The translations under genes were made by a program, and so were the position numbers. A stretch of 64,000 nucleotides of DNA from Phycisphaeraceae bacterium (GTDB lineage: Bacteria; Planctomycetota; Phycisphaerae; Phycisphaerales; Phycisphaeraceae): NCBI GenBank assembly GCA_029260715.1, contig JAJDCS010000010.1, forward strand, positions 1 to 64,000, written 5' to 3'. Positions 26,570 through 38,500 of this stretch are shown here, one piece after another (position 1 is the stretch's first letter; every line of letters begins with the position of its first letter). Below the pieces are notes generated by a model that was not told the origin of the DNA, searched no databases, and saw only the letters and a program-made list of their open reading frames with translations.

Positions 26570-29500
26570 TTATTGTAGGTCCGTGCCTGGGTCTACGTCT
26601 GTGGGCAATTGGGGCCCGTAGACGGGTACCTGGCTGGTCAGGTCTTGCTGATTCTGTAGGTCAAAAATAGCGGTTAGCGGCAGCACGGCGGCGGGACGGG
26701 TTTGGGTGTTACGCGGTAGCGAGGCGCGGGAGCGTTTCGGCGTGGCAGTCGCCGCGATTGACGCGATGATCCGCGCGTCGGCGCCGGGGGCTTGGCTGAT
26801 ATTGCTGTCGCTGCTGGCCGGCGAGGGTGTTGGTGATGCTGTCACGATATCGATCATCGGTGCCGGCGCGGACGGCTGGGGTATGGTAATGAGTTGCAAG
26901 GCGTTGTAGGGGCTTGTGGGGTTGGCCTTGGCGACGAGCGCGTCGTCGAGGTTGACCACGCCGTCGCGGTTGTAGTCGAACCGGTTGTCAACGGCTGCGG
27001 GGTCGGCGGGGTTGAGGCGTGGCAGCAGTTGGTCGAAGACGTTGACGCGGGTGTCGGTCGCGGCGTTGCCGGACTCGCCGACGGCGTTGCCGAAGTAGAA
27101 GACGTCGGGCGAGGCTAGGCCGGTGTTGATGTTGGCCTTGACGGTGACTTGGAGCCATTGGTTTTTGATGGCGTTGTCGGGCCAGACGATGGTGATGCGG
27201 TCGGAGCCGTTGGCGCCTTGGCCGGGACGTACGGTGATGGCGGTGGGCGCCGGCGCGGCGGCCCAGGTGGACGGGTCGGCGTTGTTGCCGGTGCGGAACT
27301 GGAAGTTAGACGCGGCGAGCGCGGCAACGGGCAGGTCGTCGATGTCGATGATGACGCCGTTGGTGCCGCGCGAGTAGCTGGTGTAGTTACTGAACGTGGC
27401 GGTCTGACCGGGTAGCAGGGCTGTCTTGTCGGTGGCGACGGCCGCGTCGTCGTTGGCGGTGTCGAAAGATGAGTTGTTGTAGAACACATGGCGAGAGACG
27501 ACGGACGTCGGGTTGGGCACGGTGACGGTGGCGAAGCGCGTCCGGGTGATCTTGCCGCCGTCTTCATCGGTGGCGGTGATGGTGGCGGTGAACACGCCCG
27601 GCTGGGTGTAGATGTGTGTGGTGGTAAAGATGCCGTTGGGCTGTATGGCCACTGGCAGGCTGATGCCGTCGCCGAAGTTGACGCGGACGGTGGGTGTGTC
27701 GGCGGGGATGTCCGTCACCAAACCCATAATTGTGAAAACATTGCCCAGGGTGACGGTCTGACTCTCGGAGACGTTCAGCGTTGGGTTGGTGTTGTCAACC
27801 GTGATGACAACGGTGCTCATGGCTTTGGCGCCGTCGTCGTCGGTGACGGTTAGCGTGACGGTGTAGATACCGTTGTCGACGGGGGTAAAGCCGAAGGCGG
27901 CGGCCGTGCCGTTGGGGATGACTTGGCCGTTGCTTGCCGTGGCGGTCCAGGCAAGGGTGTGTGTGTCTGCTGAGCCGGGGTCATTAAAGACCGCGTTGAG
28001 CGAGACGGGAGTAGCCTCGGCGACGTTGAAGTTTGCGATGGGTGTGATCTGGGGCGGGGTGTTCTTCGCTTCGATCACAAGGGTGGCGGTGTCTTGGCCA
28101 CCATCGCCGTCGGTGACGGTGAGCGTGACGGTGTATAGGCCGTCGTCGTTGGGGGTGAATGTGAAGTCTCCGTCGTGGCCGTCAGGGATGATTTGCCCGT
28201 TGTCGGCGACGACCTGCCAGAGGAATGTGAGCGTATCGCCGGAGCCGGGGTCGGCGGTGCCGGAGGCGTTGAGTTCGACCGGTTCGCCTTCGTTGACGGT
28301 GAGGTCGGGCATGGCGGCGGCGAGCGGTGCGGGCGCTGGTTGTGGCGTTGGGGTAGCGCGGCCTCTGCGGGCGAGCTTGGGCACAACGGCGGGGACGCTT
28401 GTCGCGGCATCTGGTGGCGTTGTGGGTAGGCCGGCTGCGGAGCCGATGCCCGCAGTGGGTGCGACGTTGTTGACTGTTAGCGTGGCTTGGTCGGTGTCGG
28501 CATCGCCGTCGTCATCCGTGACGGTGAGTGTGACGGTGTACAGGCCGTCGTTGTCGGGGGTGAAGGCGAAGCCGGGGTCGGTGCTGGTAGTGACGAGCTG
28601 TGCGTTTTTGTGGACTTCCCACAAGTAAGCCAACGTGTCGGCGGCGCCGGGGTCGGTCGACAGCGGGAAGGTGACGGTGTCGCCTTCGTTAAGTGTGCGG
28701 TCGGGGCCGGCGTCGGCGGTTGGGTTGGCGTTGTCCACGGTGATGGTGGCGGTGTCGACGCCCACGCCGCCGTTGTTGTCGGTGACGGTGACGGTGACGG
28801 TGTAGACGCCGTTGTCGTTGGGCACGAAGGTGAAGTTCGGCAGTGTGTTGTCGGCGATTGTCTGTCCGTTGTCGGCGGTGACGTGCCAGAGGTATGTGAG
28901 CGTGTCGAGCGGGCCGGGGTCGGTCGAAAGCGGGAAGGAGACGGTGTCGCCTTCGGTGAAGGTGCGGTCTAGGCCCGCGTTGGCGATTGGGTCGGCGTTT
29001 TGGACGACGATGTTGGCGGTGTTGGTGTCGACGCCGCCGTCGTTGTCGGTGACGGTGAGTGTGACGGTGTACAGGCCGTCGTCGATGGGCGTGAAGGTGA
29101 AGCCGGGGTCGGTGCTGTTGGGGATGAGTTGCCCGTTGTTCGCGGCGACTCGCCAGAGGTATGTAATTGTGTCGAGCGGGCCGGGGTCGGTCGAGAGCGG
29201 GAAGGTGACCGGGGTGTTTTCGGTGACGGTGCGGTCGCCGCCGGCGTCTGCGACGGGGTCCGCGTTCTCGACGACGACGAGGACGGTGTCGGTGTAGAGG
29301 CGGTTGGCGTCGTCTAGGTCGGTGGCGGTGAGTGTGACGGTGTAGAGGCCTTCATCGTTGGGGGTGAAGCCGAAGGCGCTGCCCGTGCCGCCAGACACAA
29401 CTTGCCCGTTGCCGGCGACGACTTGCCACTGTAGGTCGAAGTTTGAGCCGTTGGTTGGGTCGGGGTCGTTGATGGTGGCGTTGAGCGTGACGGGCTGGTT

Positions 29501-32500
29501 CTCGTCGACGATCTGGTTCGGCCCGGCGTCGGCGACGGTGAGGTTGCCGAAGTCAACGGTTGTGGCGATCTGGCTGGGCGCGGTGAAGGTGACTTGCGCC
29601 ATGGCCACGGCGGTGGCTGGGTCGAGCAGTTGTCCGTTGGGATTTGGCTGCTGGTTGGAGGGCGAAACCTCGACCACGTCGTACGTCACGGGATAGGCCG
29701 ATGAGAGAAGGCTTGTAAAGGCGTAGTCGCCGTTGGCGTCTGTGAGGGTGGCGGGCTCGTCGTTGTCGTGGACGAGGTTGCCGTTGCTATCGAGGAAGAC
29801 GAGCACGCCGTCGATGCCGGGCTCGTCGTTGTTGCGTAGGCCGTCTTTGTTCAGGTCGTCGAATTTGGAGCCGTAGATGGCGTTGACGGCGGTGGCGTCT
29901 GTGGCGAGTTGGCTGAACTCGACGTTGTCTAGGCCGATGTTGGCGCTGGCCCCCCCAAGGTTGGTGGCGTCGATGCGGATGGTGATGGTTGGTGAAGAGA
30001 TTGTGTCACCGAAGTCGAAGTGGGTGTGGCGCGGACCTGCGGTGTTGCCCTCGACGACCACGCCGTTGGCAGCGAACAGTGTTTGACCATCGCCGTCGAG
30101 CACCTGGACGGAGTTGATGACGTAGTCGGTGGTGGGCCATCCGGCTAGGTCGAAGCCGTGCAGGACGGCCTCGAAGCCGGCGTCCGCGGCGAGAGTGACT
30201 TCGGTGGTGCCGGTGTTGGCGTAGATGACGTTTTGGAGGTCGCCGTAGCTGGTCTCCCAGCGTTGGATCTGGGACGCGGTTGGTCCGTAGCTGACGGTGA
30301 CGTTTGGCGTGTGAGGGCCGTTGGCGCCGGCGCCGTAGATCAGGCCGTTTTGCTGAGTCGCCAAGACGCGGTCGCCATACTCTTGGGGGACGACCAAGCC
30401 GTTGGCACCGTTGGGCCCGAAGATGAGGACGGTGGCTGAGTCGCGTCCGCCGGCGGCGGTCACTTCGGCGCTGCCGGTGGTGAAGTCGAAGCTGAACTGG
30501 TCGGTCCGGCCGCGCCAGTCGTGCAGGAAGGTCGGGCCGTCGGAGGCGGTGACGGTGATGCGCGCGGTGCCGACAAAGTCGGGGGCGGCGGTAATGTGCA
30601 GGAAGTTGTCTTGCACTTCGACGGTGACCTGTGGGGTATCGGTGGTGGCGGCGTAGTAGACGGGGTCGCCGTCGGGGTCAAGTGCGTTGAGCTCGACGGT
30701 GCGGCGGGTGGCTTGGCGGGAGTCGACGCGCGTGGGTGCGTGGTCGGCGACGAAAGCGCCGCTGAATAGTGTGCCGTCATTCTGACTAGCGGAAGAGTCG
30801 GCGACGGTCGTGCCTGTGGCGCTATCGAGCTTCCAGTAGCCGGCGAGGTCTGTTTCGTTGCCGGTTAGGCGTGAGTTCATGTTTTGGCTGATTTGCTGAG
30901 CGGTGCGTGCGGTGTGCCAGACGCGGACGTCGGCGATGTTGCCGCCGAAGAACTGTGCGGAGGACTGGCGGCCGCCGATGCGGAAGTCGTTTTGGGCTGT
31001 GACCGCGTCGCCGATCAGTCCCGATGCCGCTTGGGTATGGACGAGGTTGCCGTTGGCGTATGTGTTTACGGCGGTGCTGTCGTAGGTGACGGCGACGTGT
31101 GTCCACTGATTCAGCGGGATTTCAAACCCGGTGTTGACAAATGTCCAGCCTGGGCTGTTGTTCGCCAAAGCCCAGCGGAGCGTGCCGTCTGGGTATCGGG
31201 CGATCTCGTATTCGCCCTCTTTGTTCATGATGATGCCGCCGAAGGTGGTGTTTGAGCCGTTGTTGGCGGGGCGTACCCAGGCTTCTAGGGTTAGCTGGTT
31301 GGAGGCGACCAAATCGGCGGCCGGGCCGACGACGACTTGATCGTTGAAGCCGTCGAATGTGGTGGTCTGGCCGGTCAGGCCGGGCGGGTTGGTGCCCAGT
31401 GTGCCGTCGTTCCCGTTAGGTGACAGGTCTTGTACGGTGGTGCCTTGTCCGTCGCCGAGGCGGTAGATCGCGGATAGGCCTGCTTCGCTGCCGCTTAGCA
31501 GGCGGTCCATGTTCTGTTGGATTTCGGTTTGTGTGCGCGCGGTGTTCCAGACGCGGACTTCTTCGATCTCGCCTTGGAAGGGTGAGAAGGCTGTCTGGAC
31601 CTCGAACGATTGGCCTATCAATAGCGGGCTGTCGTGCGAGATGGTGGGTGTGGTGCGTACGGAGCCGGTGGCGACGAGTTGGCCGTCGAGGTACATGTGC
31701 ATTTGGCCTGCGTCGCGGTCGATCACGGCGGCGAAGTTGTACCACTGCCCGGCTTGGATTACGCCGTTGGGTGTGTTGAGTATCTGCTGTGCGCCGTCGG
31801 AAGAGGCGAGGTGGATATAGCCCGCCGCGTTGATGAACGCGGCGTAGGTGCGTGTGGCGGTGACGCCGATGCCGTCGCTCTTCTGGATCAGGGGCATCCA
31901 GGTGTTGGCGAACTGGTCGACCTTGAAGCGGGCTTCGAGGGTGATGGTGTTGCGGATGTCGAGGCTGGGGCTACTTGGGATTTCGACGAAGTCGTCGCCG
32001 TCGAACACGAGGGCGGTGTTGGCGCCGCTTTGTGGGTCGATGGGCACGATGGCGGGCGGCTCGTTGGGTGTGAACGACACGGCGCCCTGCTCTTGGGCGG
32101 CGGGTGCGAAGACTTGATCAAGATCAACGGCGGTGGCGCCGTTGGTTAGGTAGAGCACTTGGCCGTTTTCGAGTTGCTGTGTGGTGGCGACGGTGTCGAT
32201 GCCGCCCTGTGTGGTGGCGGCGTTGAAGAATGTGGTGTTGCTTGGGATGAGGGTGGCGTAGACGCCGAAGCCGCCGAGGGTGGTGAGCGTTGCGGGGCCG
32301 GTGCCGCCGAAGCGGGTGTCGTTCTGGAAGCCGCCTTGCATTAGCGGCGAGAGGTAGCCGTCGGCGCCGGTGCCCAGTTGCGGGTTGCTGATCGCTTGGT
32401 TGGTTAGGTTGACGAGCAGCAGCACGTCGTGCCCGGCGAAGTCGCTGTCGAAGCCGGCTGGGCCTAGGTCGAGGCGGATGAGCACGGCGCTTGCGCCGGC

Positions 32501-35500
32501 TGGTGCGCGGTTGAATAGTTCGGTGGAGAGCAGCGTGCTCGCGTCGAGCCCGGTTAGGCCGAACACCTCGGCGCCGCCGATGAGGTTGGGGATGTAGGGC
32601 GTAGCGGTATTGCTTGCGGTGAACGGATTCGCGGCGCGTGTGCCGACGAAGGATTCTTGCTGGGCGTTGACGTTTAGGCCGGTGAGGAAGGCGTTGGTGT
32701 TGCTGCCGAATAGGAAGCGACCGAGGCCACCGTCTGCTGCGCCGGTGCCGCCTGTTCCGCCGGAGGTGTCGATGTTCAGGCCGTCAACGTCGACGACGGA
32801 GCCGAAGACTTTGACGGTGCCGCCCGCGCCGCCTGCGCCTGAGCCGCCGGTGCCGCCGACGCGTCCTGAGCCGCCGGTGCCGCCGGTCGCGCCGGAGCCA
32901 CCCGTGCCGCCGTTGCCGCTGGGGTTGACGCCGCCGGAACCGCCGGAGCCGCCGCTGCCGCCGGTGCTGCTAGCGGGTGACGGCGAGCCGTCGGTGCCGT
33001 CGCCGCCTAGTGAGAAGAACGTTGCTTCTTGGATATTGAGTGTGCCTAGTGCGATGATCTCGAAGGCTCCGCCGCCGAAGCCGCCGTCGCCGCCGATGCC
33101 GCCGTCGCGCCCGGTGCCGCCACCGCCCCCTGCGCCACCGGCGCCACCGTTGCCGCCGCGTCCGCCGCCGGAGAAGACCTGGCCACCACCGCCGCCGCCG
33201 CCGCCACCGCCGGAACCGCTTGAACCACCGCCGCCACCACCGCCGCCGCCGGCGCCGGAACCGCCGGCGCCCGCGCCGCCGCCTGAGATGGCTGGGCCTG
33301 TGACGGTGTTTTGTCCGGCTTGGCCGTTGCCGCCAGATGAGCCGAGGTTGCCGATGGCGCCGCCGCGGCTAGAGCCACCTCCGCCGGTGCCGCCAGCGCC
33401 GGCGAATCCACCGCCGTTACCGCCACCGCCGCCGGGTTGGCCGACGCCGCCGGAACCGCCAGTGCCGCCGGAACCGGCGGCGGTGTTGAGGCCGCCGCCG
33501 TTGGTGTTGTTGACGCCGCCAGTGCCGGGTTGGCCGACGCCGCCCGTGTCGCCGGCGTTGCCGGTTGCGCCGGATTGTCCTGATCGACCCGAACCGCCTT
33601 TAGAGCCGGCGCCGAAGTTGCTGCCGCCCGCGCCACCGCCGCCGCCATCGCTTGTTGTGCCGGCAGTTGAGCCGCCGGAACCGCCGGTGCCGCCATCACC
33701 GCCGTCACCGCCTTGGCCCTGCACGCCGCCGCCGGCGCCGGGCTGGGTGTTTGTCGCGGAGACGTCGAAGACCGCGCCGGGGCTGATGGTGGCGTTGTTG
33801 CCGACGATGATGGAGACGGCGTTGGGGCCTACGACGGAGAACACGTCGCCTGCGATGTGCAGGTCGCCTGCAACGTAGAACGTGGCGATACCGTCTTGGA
33901 CCTGTGCGGTGAAAGACGCGCCGTAGAAGGTGTTGGGGTCGGCGTCGTCGCCGTCGATGGTCAAGGCCACGGTATCGATCGTGACGTTGTTGGCAGGTAG
34001 TGCGACGGTCCCCGTGTCAGCCTCGGGCAGGTATAGCTCATGGGCGCGGTTGTCGAGGGGGTTGTTGTCCAGCGTCAGCACCTGGAGGTTTGGCAGGACG
34101 GGGTCTGTCTTGCGGAGACGGACCGCGTCGGTAGTGACGACACCATCGGTAGCCGCGGACAGCGCGATCTGCAGGCTCTCGGTGGTGGGAGTGACGTTGA
34201 CGGTTCCGATGGACTGCCACTGGCTGCCGCCCTGTTCAGCGCCGTCGGGCGCGAGGACCTGGTTGACGGTGGTGTTGAGGGCGGGGTCCGCGAGGTAGAG
34301 CACTTGCCCGTTGTTGAGTTCGGGTGTGTTGACGATGACGTTGCTGCCGTCGACGGTTGCGGCGATGGCGAAGAACTGTGTGCCTTCGGGGATGAGTGTG
34401 GCGTAGACGTCGAATCCGTCGAGCCCGCGTAGGGTGGTGAGGCCTGCGTTGCCGAATTGCGGGTCGGCGATTAGGCCGCCGGTGAGCAGTTCGGTGATGT
34501 GGCCTTCGAGGCCGGCGCCGAGGCGCGGGTTGTCGAGCGCTTCGCTGGTGAGGTTGACGAATAGGAGCAGGTCGTGGCCGATGAAGTCTGCGTCGAAGCC
34601 TGTGGGGCCTGTGTCGACGCGGATTAGGGCGGCGAGGGTGTTGTCTGGGCCGCTGTCGAAGACCTCTTGGTTGAGTAGGTTGCGTGCGTCGAGCCCCGTT
34701 AAGCCGAACGCTTCGGCGCCGCCTTCTAGGCCGGGGATGAGGGGTGTGGTGACTGAATCGAAAACGAACGGGTTGTCGGCGCGTGGGCCGTTGAAGCTGT
34801 TCAGCGCGGCGGTGAGTGCCCAGTCTTGATCGATGTTGACGGCGTTGTTGCTGCCGAGGATGAAGCGGCCGTCGCCGCCGTTGATGCCGCCGGTGCCCGC
34901 TGTTCCGCCTGCGGTGTTGATGATTAGGTCGTCTGCGTTGACGACTGAGCCGAAGATCTTGACGGTGCCGCCCGCGCCGCCCGAGCCCGGAGCGCCCGTG
35001 CCGCCCGTGCCGCCCGAACCGCCGGTGCCGCCGTCTGCGCCTCGGCCGCCGTTGCCGCCGGTTTGGCCGCCTGGGTTGACGCCGTTTGCACCGCCGGTGC
35101 CGCCGGTGCCGCTGGTGGGCGAATTGGGTGACGCTGTGCCGTCGGTGCCGTCGCCGCCTTGGGCATGGAAGGCCGAGTCAGTGATATTGATTGACCCGCG
35201 AGCGACGATTTCGATGGCGCCTGCGCCAGCTCCGCCTAGCCCGCCGTCGCCGCCATCGGCACCGTTGCCACCGGTGCCGCCCGAGCCGCCGTTGCCGCCG
35301 CGACCGCCTGCGCTGCTGCCGTTGCCCCATCCTTCTTCACCACCGCCGCCGCCGCCCGAGCCGCCCGAGCCGCCGCCGCCACCACCACCACCGCCGCCGC
35401 CGGCACCACCACCGCCGCCGCCACCGCCGGTGATCGTTAGACCGGATGCGTCGTTGAGTCCTGCTTGACCAAGGCCGCCTGCGCCGCCGGAGCCGCCTGG

Positions 35501-38500
35501 GTCACCGTGGTCTCTGGCACCGCCGCCGCCGTTGCCGCCGTTGCCGAAGAACGACCCGCCGCCGCCGCCGCCGCCGCCGGTTTGGCCGAAGCCGCGTGTG
35601 CCGCCGCCGCCTGCGGTGCCCGTTGTTCCGCCGGCGCCTGCGCCAGTGGTGTTGCCCACGCCGCCTTGGCCTGGGGTGCCTGCGGTGCCTGCGGTGCCTG
35701 ATGTGCCGTTGGTGCCTGAGCCGCTGGACCCGCCTCTGCTGCCGGCGTCGGCCGCTGTGAAGAGACCGCCGCCTGAGCCGCCCGCGCCGCCGCCACCACC
35801 GGAGCCGCCGCCTTGGCCGGTGCCTGCTGAGCCGCCGGTGCCGCCGGTGCCTGGTGTGCCGCCGCCTGGGCCTGCTTGTGTGCCGGAGGCTGACACGTCG
35901 AAGACGGCGCCGGGGTCGATGGTGACGTTGTTGCCGACGGTGATGGACAGTGCGTTGGAGCCGGTCACGGTAATGGTGTCTGCAGGGATGTGCAGGTCGC
36001 CTTCGACGAAGAGGGTCCAGATGCCGTTTAGCAGTTGTGCGTCGAACGCGGCGCCGTAGAACGCGTTGGGGTCTGCGTCATCGCCTTCGATGGTGAACGC
36101 GTCGGTGTCGATGGTGACGGTTCCGCCGCCTTGTAGCACGGGCGGGAGGGTAGGCGGCGTGAGCGTTTGGAAGAGGTCTAGGCCGTCGACGGTTTGGGAG
36201 AGGTCCTCGACGGTGAAGGTGTACGTGACGGCGGTTGAGCGGTTATCGTTTTCAGGCCATGTGACGAGCACTTCGTACGTGCCGGCGGGCAGGTCTTCGA
36301 AGGTCCACTGCGAGGCGGCGTTGTCTGGGCCGTCGACGAGGCGGAAGCGGTAGTCGCCTTCGAATGCGCCGTCGACTGGGTTGAGGTTGCCTTGGAAGCC
36401 TTGGCCGAACTCTGCGTAGCCTTCGTCTCCGTCGTCGATGACGCGCTGGCCTACGAGGGCTTCGATGTTGGTGATGTTGTTGTGGCCGAGGTTGAGGATT
36501 TCGAGGTTGTCTAGGCCTGCTAGGGGCTGGACATTTTCGATGGCGTTGTGGGCCAGGCTCAACACGCGGAGGCTCTCGAAGCCGGCGAGGCTGGTCACGT
36601 CGACGAGCGTGGGGTCGGCGTTGAGCGATGTGGTGCTTAGTATCTGCAGCGGTGCGTCGGGCGTGGCGTAGCTGAGTTGGATGCCGCCGTTGAAGATGTC
36701 GGTGTAGTACTCGACGCGCAGGTCGTGGAGGCCTTGGGTGAGCACAAGTGTGTTGGTGTCGATGGTGAAGCCGTGCGGCCCTGGGCTGTCGATGACGAGT
36801 TGGTCGTCGATGTAGAGTTGGGCGCCTTGTGAGCTTCGCAGTGAGAAGGTGACGTCGGTGTCGTCGGTGGCGCGGACTTGGCCGGTCCAGCGTGAGGCGA
36901 AGTTGAACAAGCCGCTACCGCCGACTTCCTGGGCGATCGAGGCGAAGTCGATGCCGTCGTGCGTGCGGTTCTCTATAAAGCTTTCGCCGTTGCCGTTGAC
37001 AAAGCGGTTGCCGGTATTGCGGAAGTTATCAAACAGGGCGTCTAGGCCTGGCTCGGTGACGCTCAGCGATGATTGGCCGGTGTGGTCGATGCTTAGCAGT
37101 TCGAGTTGCGTGAGTGTTATGAGAGCGGACGGGTCGGCGATGGGCATGCCGTCGAGGCTCAGGCCGCGGAGGTTTAGCAGTTCGCCAAGGAGTGACAGGT
37201 CGCTGAAGGTGTCGCCGCTTGAGGGGTCGAACACTTCTACGTCTGTGAGTTGGTTGTAATCGACGCCGAGGTATTCGAGGCGGCCCATGCCGACGACGGT
37301 GCCGGTGTTGTCGCGGCGTGGTACGAGGGTGAAGATGTCGTCGATGTTGTTGCGGCCTAGGGTCAGCGTGGTGAGGTTGACGGCTTGCTCTAGGCCGCCC
37401 AGGAGTAGGCCTTGCACTTCCGCGCCGCTCAGGTCGGTGATGGACCAGCCGGAGGTGTCGAGGCGGGTGAGGCGGGCCAGGTCGGAGGCGAAGATCGGCT
37501 CGTGGGCGAGCGGTGTATCGAGGTAGGAGAGCGTGACGGGCATGCCCAGCGCGTGTGCGACGACGGCTTCGAGAGTGTCGTCGGCGAAGTCAACGCGGCG
37601 GTCGGGCTCGAACGGTGGGCGGTTGCTGAATTCGGCCAGGGGCACGTTGTTGTTTACGAGTTCGGTGTCTTGTACGTCGCGTAGCTCGATGGCTTCGCCG
37701 ATGAACAGGTCGTCGCCGCTGTCGCCGAACAGGCGGTCCAGTTCGTTGTTGCCGATAACGACGTCTTCGCCTTCGCCGCCTGAGACACGGTCGCGGTCGG
37801 GCGAGCCGTCGGACTCGTGGGTGCTGCCTGCGATGGGCGCGCGGATGGCGACTTCGAACGAGAGGTCTTCGGTTTGCTTGGACGGGTCGGGGTTGTAGAC
37901 CCGCAGGTAGTACGTGCCCGCTTGTGTGGCGTTGATCGGGATGGAGGATTGGCCGATGGCGATGGGCAGGCCGCTTTCGTGGTACAGATCGCCCACGACG
38001 CCGTCGGTGATCTTGCGGCTGACTTTGAGCTGCGGGCCTTCGCCGGGGAGGGTGGTGCGTTCAAATTCGGTGAGCGGCGCGACGGCGGCGAAGGGCGCTT
38101 CGAGGCGTGCGGTGATGCGTGTTTGGCCGGCTTGCAGTGCTTGGCGCACGGCTTGGGTGATGTCGATGGATAACAGTTCGTCGCCTGGGTTGACCTCGCC
38201 GGTGGCTCTGAAGGCGGCGGCGGCGGCGCGGTCTGTGGCGGTGACAAGGCCGTCGCCCTCGTCTTGGGCGATGGTTAGGCCGAACTGGAGGGACTGCGTA
38301 GCGGCGTTGGTCATAGGCATCGTGAGCACGATGCGATCGAGCACATCGAATTGATCGCGGAAGGGCAGTAGCGTGGTCAGATCAAACTCGAAGACGCCGA
38401 TGTTTTCGGCGGCGTTGCCGCCGACTTGGATGGGGCCGCTGCGGTCGATGGTGACGCCGACGCCGTTGGGCGAGAGCGTGGCTTGGTCGGTGGCGGGGAC

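Noticed and set aside
32610-33878. Long Pro-rich open frame on the plus strand
   Set aside because: It is the antisense of the glycine-rich cassette. GCC/GGC-rich DNA reads as proline on the other strand, and no start signal or domain supports it.
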